This document shows positions 58,778 through 64,000 of a DNA stretch of 64,000 nucleotides, one piece after another. The notes below the pieces were generated by a model. It did not search any database and had not been told where the DNA came from. It was given only the letters and a program-made list of their open reading frames with translations. Source of the DNA: Limnephilus marmoratus (taxonomy: Eukaryota; Arthropoda; Insecta; Trichoptera; Limnephilidae); the NCBI GenBank assembly GCA_917880885.1, contig OU862910.1:9684710-9748709 (forward strand), given 5' to 3'. Position numbers and translations under genes: made by a program. The stretch's first letter is position 1, and every line of letters starts with the position of its first letter.

Positions 58778-59997
58778 ATCACGCGCACGTCATTCTCATC
58801 CCAAAACCTGGGAAGGACCCGAAATTCTGTGAGAACCATCGTCCCATCAGTCTTCTCTCAAATGTTGGTAAAATATTCGAACAAATTCTCCTTACTCGGC
58901 TCTTAAAGCACATTCACGAGGTGAAAACCCTCCCTGATGAACAACATGGCTTCAGATCTCAACACTCAACCCTTCATCAACTACTCAGAGTTTCCGAACT
59001 GATTCTAGGCGGCTTCAACTCCCAACGGTCCACTGGCGCCATTTTCCTGGACATAGCCAAAGCCTTCGACAAAGTGTGGTCGAACGGACTGCTTCTCAAA
59101 TTGCACAACATTGACATCGATCCCCAACTCCTCGGTATCTTAAAATCATTTCTTCGGCACCGGACTTTTCAAGTAAAGATCCGAGATGCACTCTCAACTC
59201 CCAGATTCATGACAGCAGGCGTCCCGCAAGGGTCCCTGCTTTCCCCCACCCTCTTCAATATCTACATACACGATATACCACTCACGGAGAACCAACATTC
59301 GTATAAAGCCTTGTACGCTGACGACACCGCCATTATGGTTCGATACAGTTCTCCCAGGATGATCACACTTCGCTTACAACACAACATAAACATACTCCAA
59401 GACTTTTATAACAAATGGCGTATAGACGTGAACCCTTCCAAGAGCGCTGCTATTTTCTTCTCGCGAAGAAAGGTTCGCAGCACTCCTAAAGGTCACGTTT
59501 CCATGTACGGCCAAGCAATACCCTGGCAAAACAACGTTAAATACCTTGGAGTCACACTCGATAAAAAACTCACATGGCACACACACATCAAACATACAAT
59601 TAAAAAAACCAAAAACGCTGCCGCATCCCTTTACCCGCTTTTAAATTATAATAGTCAAACGTCACTACATAACAAAATTCTTATTTACAAATCAAAATTG
59701 CGACCCATCATGACTTACGCCGCCCCAATTTGGGCCACAAGCAATACTAAGAGTCTAGAAACCTTCCAAAATGTCTTGCTTAGAAGATTCACCAAAAGCC
59801 CTTGGTTCGTCCGAAATAGCATTATTAATTCAGGCACGAAAATTCCTCCACTTAAAAAACACTTAATAGATCTAGCCAAAACATTTTTCTCCAAACTTGC
59901 TTCAAATTCAAACCCAAGCATCTCATGTCTCGGGCAATCAAGTCCCGATGACAATCTCCTCCACCGCCTGCCCATTTCCATCCTTCATCCACCTTGA
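58778..59997 (+). pseudogene. Jockey-like LINE reverse transcriptase, truncated
   Basis: About 406 open codons. The apparent ATG at 58762 lies in the target site, so the true reading starts within HAHVILIPKPGKDP. RT landmarks: HRPISLLSNVGKIFEQIL, DEQHGFRSQHST, IFLDIAKAFDKVWSNGLL, AGVPQGSLLSPTLFNIYI, catalytic YADDTAIMV near 59310. Thumb and connection follow (PSKSAAIFFSRR, VKYLGVTLDKKLTWHTHI, PIMTYAAPIWA). The composition is GC-richer than its surroundings. Jockey-clade style (inference). No endonuclease or ORF1, so not autonomous. Confidence 0.85.
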
Positions 59998-60333
59998 TGC
60001 GCGGGCTATAATAAAATTTACCTTTGTTCTCTTATATAAAAGATAAATAAATAATTATATATATTTATTATGGTATACATATTTGTTGCATATGAATACA
60101 TACATGCATGGGTGTATGTAAAAATGTCTGTATGTGTGTGTTTATCTATACAAAATGTATACCACTCACAGATAAACAAACCATCAAAAAAAATTATTAA
60201 TGTCCTTCATCTTGCCCAAGGTAGCCCGAACATCGGGCAAAAAAAAAAAAATCCATCAGGTGACATTACTACAGTTTGCAAGACAAAGGGGTTAATTTCT
60301 CCCTGTAACTTGCCAAAAACCAATATATAATAT
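58778..60333 (+). mobile_element. 5'-truncated Jockey-like LINE
   Basis: Bounded by a 12-bp target duplication ACTTTCTATTCC (58766-58777, 60334-60345). Starts in the RT domain and ends with an AT-rich 3' region containing a 13-A run. Confidence 0.85.
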
Positions 60334-60735
60334 ACTTTCTATTCCGTTCCGCGGCGATGACGCCACTGCTTGTCACGAGTATTTTGTACTGGTGAAAGTT
60401 AGTGCTGCTGGCGACACGGTATCGCTTCGAAGTAAATAAGCACACACTTCACGACTAAAAATTACACATCTACCGGATCTGCCGGATCTGCCCTGATGAT
60501 GGACACTGCAACGATGTCCGAAACGTTGGCTAAAGAAGGAGGTAGCGCAACACGGCACAACACCCCAAAAACATATAACTCATAAAAATAGTTTTTGTAT
60601 AAAATTAAATATCAAATTATTTAAGGATATAAAAAATTGCATTTAGAAAATAAAAAGCTTTTGAAACAAAATAAATAATTATAATTATTGTAAGTATTAA
60701 TAAGAAAATAAATTTAAAACGGATGGCTATTTTAA

Positions 60736-60935
60736 AAAAATTTTTGGTTGTTTATAATATTTAATTTACTATTAACGCTTTTTGTAATTCTTAAAATTTC
60801 TAAATTATCTAATTGTATGCCCGTAGTGTTAGAATGTAAAATTTTAAGACCTTTATTAATATCAAAAGAATGACTTGTTTCCAAAATATGGTTGGCAAAT
60901 TCTAGATTTTTACTCTGTTCTTATAAATTATAACT
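60736..60935 (-). pseudogene. Penelope-like ORF, C-terminal end
   Basis: Reads KSKNLEFANHILETSHSF, then LKILHSNTTGIQLDNLEI and a stop near 60736. Same family signature as 36005-36271 ('.FA.HIL...HSF', '..ILH', 'LD.LEI'). Belongs to the outer element of the nest. RT not present. Confidence 0.7.
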
Positions 60936-61200
60936 TTATACTTAATTATAATGTTGATTGGATTTCAAGGGGTTTCACCACCCCGGACAGCTAAAATATA
61001 CCGTTTTGTATTCAAGTTTGCAAATAACTTAATATTCATCAAATCGCGTTTAGCGTGGTTTAAACTTCTTGGCATTGATTTACTCTTTCTTATTTTAGAT
61101 TCGAAGCCTTCGTTAATTCCATTATCCGATATCTCCACAAGATTTTGAGTAATACTTTTGTTTACTTGGGAATGAATAACTTTACCAACGATTGCTTCAT

Positions 61201-61621
61201 CTCGAAACTGGAGAGATACCGAAGGCTCATTGAAGATTTACCGAGTCCTCGGCGAATTCTCAGTGAATTCTCATTGAATTCTCAGTGAACACTCAGTGAA
61301 GAGTCAGTGAAGACTCCCTGACCGGCACTTTGTGTAGTTGGTATCGCTGAAATGGGAGGGAACTGTCAGAGCAATTATTCACTGGATTATCAGCAGGAAT
61401 AATAATAGCGGCATCTTGTATTCCCTTAGCCCTGTCTCCCCGGCCATTGTGCGACCTCTTGTCTGAAGTAGCTGTGGACAGGGTTGGCACTACGATTTAA
61501 ATTGGACGACTGGGATTTGAACGCTGAGATCTCTAAGATAGCGCAGCAACCTCTAAAGGTATGTTATCTGAAGACGTAGTGTTCTTCCAATATAATAACA
61601 ATAAAAACATTTATTTATCAA
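61201..61621. other. Unassigned DNA
   Basis: A short run of CAGTGAA-type direct repeats at 61258-61312 (CTCAGTGAA / TCAGTGAAGA). No gene. Confidence 0.5.
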
Positions 61622-62009
61622 TAGAGCACAGGCGTCGGGTGGGAATGCTATTCTTGTTCTACCGGTATTTCAATGGAAGATGCTCCGAGGAATTAGCGTC
61701 ATTGATCCCTTCGGCACCGGTGCACAATCGGAAAACACGCCAAACGCGTGCCCAACATATGTACACGGTTGACATTTGTCACATTAGAACGGGTCGCTTC
61801 TTCGACTCGTTCTTGTGTTCAACAGCTCGGCTGTGAAACGATTTGCCGGCCTTTGTGTTTCCTCCTTCCTACAACATGGGTCTCTTCAAGACCAATTTGC
61901 ATTCCTTCCTCTCCTCAAAAAGACCCTCCACAGCACCTCAAATGGCATAGGCCCTGAGGGAAATTATTTTCTTCAGGGCCTCCTGTGTGGAGTTAATGTA
62001 AAAAAAAAG
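61622..62009 (+). mobile_element. LINE family L1a, 3' end
   Basis: 5'-truncated. Coding remnant EHRRRVGMLFLFYRYFNGRC, then IRTGRFFDSFLCSTARL and a frame change near 61835. It ends with the tail GGCCCTGAGG...CTTCAGGGCC stem-loop (61950-61981) and TGTGTGGAGTTAATGTAAAA. The best-preserved tail of the family. Confidence 0.85.
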
Positions 62010-62060
62010 ATTTTTACAAATTTATACATTGTGTTTATTTAACATTGATTCTATTGTCAA

Positions 62061-62660
62061 ATGGGTCTGTGCTCTGCATACATTCAGGATTTCTCTCGGA
62101 ATGCAGATGGTTTACGGAGGCGTCTACTAATATCTACAGGAATTCCAAAAACTGAAAAAAATCGAACTAATATCTATGAGAACCAAAGTGTTGACGAATA
62201 TCTACAGCTCAAACTGTTGACTAATATCTATGAGAACCAAAGTGTTGACGAATATCTACAGCTCAAACTGCTGACTAATATCTATGAGAACCAAAGTGTT
62301 GACGAATATCTACAGCACTGCCAGAGGTTGGATTTGCAATTATGTAGCATATTGGAATAACGTAATATTGCGTATGCAGTTTAAAAAACTTAATTTATGT
62401 AAGTATGTATGTAAAAATCCCTAATATCGGACTATTGGACACATTTAGCTGATTAGTCCAACCTACGCTCTGTAGATATTAGTTCAACCTACGCTCTGTA
62501 GATATTAGTCAACACTGGGACCGTCATAGATATTCGTCCGACCTTAGCTCTGTAGATATTAGTCAACACTCTGAAGTTCGTAGATATTAGTTCAACATAT
62601 GAGCTGTAGATATTCGTCCGACATACAGGCTGTAGATATTAGTATCTGGAGTCGGTTTAC
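62061..62660. repeat. Facing arrays of 27-bp AATATCTAC units
   Basis: 62125-62320: AATATCTAYRG motifs about every 27 bp; pairs form a 54-bp unit repeated three times (ATCTATGAGAACCAAAGTG / CGAATATCTACAGCTCAAAC). 62455-62655: the same motif in inverse (GTAGATATTAGT or GTAGATATTCGT) every 25-30 bp, about seven times. The 99-codon plus frame over the first array is a by-product of units divisible by 3. Confidence 0.9.
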
Positions 62661-62680
62661 AGCGGTGCCTCTAATATAAT

Positions 62681-63310
62681 ACTAGCTGGTACCCGGCCAA
62701 CGCATGCCATTTAATAAAGAAATTGTTTCTCCCTACGTACCCATTCATATTCATCCGTTCCCCTTTCGCCTCCTTTCCTCTCCCGCGTCCCCTTCATCTC
62801 TCGCGTACCGACGTCACCCCCTCCACCTTCCCTCACCCCACTTCACTCCCCCCCTTCCCACCCCCCTTGAGTTCCCCTCCCCCCTCCCTGGTTCCCCTCC
62901 CTCCCCTTCTATTCCATATAGTCCCGGTACATTCAGTTTACAAACAGCTCGCGTATCACCCATTACAATTTTTTATAGAAATTTCATAATGCCAGAGCTC
63001 ACCAGTAGATACTTTTATACAAACCTTTGTCCTTTTGAGTTTTTGGAATACAATCACTACTCAATATTATACTTATCACAATATTCCTGCAGCTCTTTTA
63101 AAAAATGAGAACTCGTTCCATACAAAATGTACGAGGAAAAGAATTTTCTCCGTAATTACGTATTTCGTGATTTTTTCGATATTTTAATGGTTATTCTGCT
63201 ATTTGGGGCGGAGACTAATCCAACAAATCAAAGATCATAAAAATCGGTCCAGCCGTTCTCGAGTTATAAATGGTGTAACTAACCCGACATTGTTTTATAT
63301 ATTAAGATAT
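62681..63310 (+). repeat. Repeat R3, long copy
   Basis: Starts ACTAGCTGGTACCCGGCC, then CATGCCATTTAATAAA, a long C/T-rich stretch (62750-62920), and ends AAAATCGGTCCAGCCGTTCT, CGAGTTATAAATGGTG, TTTTATATATTAAGAT. The ending is a phrase common in insect repeats. The proline-rich frames over the C/T stretch are not genes. Confidence 0.7.
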
Positions 63311-63970
63311 TTATTACAAAATTAAAGCATGTAAACCACAATTCAAATTAAAGCAAATTTTTTTATATTCAAAATAAACAATGTAATCACAATTTGATTT
63401 TAATTTGAAGCAAATCTCTCTTTCAAATCTCACATATCAGACATTGTCTCCCGCGCCAACAAAATGCTCGGATTTGTTCTTCGTAATGCGAGATCATTTA
63501 CTAATGGAATTGCAATAAGAAAAACATATGAAGCACTGGTCCGCAGCATCCTGGAATACAGCTCCATTATTTGGGCACCCTCTGAACAAAACCATATCCT
63601 AGAATTAGAAAAAGTACAAAAAAGGTTTATATTAGGGAATATACATACTACCCATTCCTGTATCCATCGTTGTTCTTAACAGGAATGCTCGATCCTATTA
63701 CCTTAGAAGCCCGCCGAAAAATATTTTCGGGGAAACATTTTTTTAAGCTGATCTCCGGTACTGTACTGAATCCACCTATGTTGAAGGAGAATAACCTATA
63801 TGTCCCTAACGCGTATACTCGTAGGAGATTCCACACACTTTTTTATGCTCCGAAAGCGAGAACCTCTTCCTTTTAGAATGCCCCATTAAATAGAGCAATT
63901 CAACTGCTTAACGATTCTGCATTGAACATTGACATTTTCAATGTTTCCTATAGAGAGTTCAGTAACTAGC
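63311..63970 (+). pseudogene. LINE C-terminal fragment
   Basis: From about 63424: SHISDIVSRANKMLGFVLRN, YEALVRSILEYSSIIWAP, LELEKVQKRFI, then after a frame change ARRKIFSGKHFFKLISG and, after a further change, APLNRAIQLLND. This is the post-RT part of a Jockey/R1-type LINE. It runs into the window edge region with no tail seen. RT catalytic part missing. Confidence 0.75.
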
Positions 63971-64000
63971 TTTTGACATACGTCTCAACATAGTGAAAGT

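Larger units (their letters stand above)
58004..60578. mobile_element. Penelope-like element with 125-bp inverted ends, carrying a LINE
   Basis: Flanked by 13-bp direct repeats CTCATAAAAATAG (57991-58003, 60579-60591). Inverted ends 58041-58166 and 60454-60578 differ only by one T in a T run. A 37-bp extension (58004-58040) lies outside the left arm, the same length as at 35635. Each arm has CCTGATGAT, a GGACA/TGTCC stem and GAAACGTTGGC (core at 60493-60524 plus; 58096-58127 minus). Apart from the inserted LINE the interior is non-coding tandem units. Confidence 0.75.
57825..61200 (-). mobile_element. Outer Penelope-like element, split by nested insertion
   Basis: On minus: possible upstream coding 60960-61200, C-terminal GIY-YIG-region coding at 60736-60935, 3' region, then (beyond the insertion 58004-60578) CCTGATGAAGATAAGATTG...AAAACATGTTGG at about 57840-57880, a decayed terminal motif of the 33600 type. 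Removing the insert joins 58003 to 60592 in register. The outer limits are uncertain. Confidence 0.6.

Noticed and set aside
60493..60524. Active hammerhead ribozyme
   Set aside because: An extra base precedes stem II and no cleavage site with pairing stems I and III was found by eye; kept only as a hammerhead-like motif.
62061..62660. CRISPR-like array
   Set aside because: The short core recurs but there are no constant repeat plus variable spacer units, and orientation flips midway.
62704..63108. Proline/serine-rich 134-codon frame
   Set aside because: Translation of the C/T-rich part of repeat R3; the matching stretch at 44228 is antisense and differs.
1..64000. Host protein-coding exons
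   Set aside because: No stretch outside transposable elements shows a recognisable domain, and I could not find conserved-looking open segments with plausible splice sites; short exons could still be missed.

Overview
This is eukaryotic nuclear DNA: AT-rich, with many short reading frames and dense transposable elements. I find no host protein-coding gene. The repeat types point to an arthropod, most likely an insect: Ty3-type LTR elements, Jockey/CR1-like and RTE-like LINEs, two mariners, tRNA-headed SINEs and Penelope-like elements. The order is not determinable from sequence alone. Intron or intergenic heterochromatin are both possible.

Layout. 1-10.7 kb: a deleted mariner (3.2-4.0 kb), a small MITE, a mariner with about 190-bp inverted ends (8.0-8.8 kb), two copies of a tRNA-Val-like SINE (S1) and a tandem array. 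10.7-17.9 kb: a 7.1-kb LTR element on the minus strand with 700-bp LTRs that look identical, a 4-bp target duplication, primer site and polypurine tract, but no recognisable gag or pol. 18.0-24.4 kb: a Ty3-type (Mag-like) element with 217/225-bp LTRs, an S1 SINE in its leader and two frameshifts in gag-pol, abutting a palindromic satellite. 24.7-33 kb: degraded SINEs, LINE pieces, tRNA-like foldbacks, MITEs and a hAT-like element. 33-37 kb: two Penelope-like elements with inverted ends and 12-bp target duplications. 38-57 kb: LINE fragments of several clades, including an 804-codon open LINE reading frame (50.7-53.1 kb). 57.8-61 kb: a three-level nest (Penelope-like, Penelope-like, Jockey-like LINE). 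61-64 kb: more LINE pieces and two facing 27-bp arrays.

How the parts relate. Nothing here works as a pathway; the elements are linked by parasitism and nesting. The SINEs and the coding-poor LTR element must be mobilised in trans. The Penelope-like ends share a stem-loop motif, YYUGAURAW-stem-GAAAC, that resembles the hammerhead ribozyme core. It occurs in several otherwise different repeats and, in decayed form, in the satellite. That motif and the coding-poor, apparently young LTR element are the two things most worth following up.
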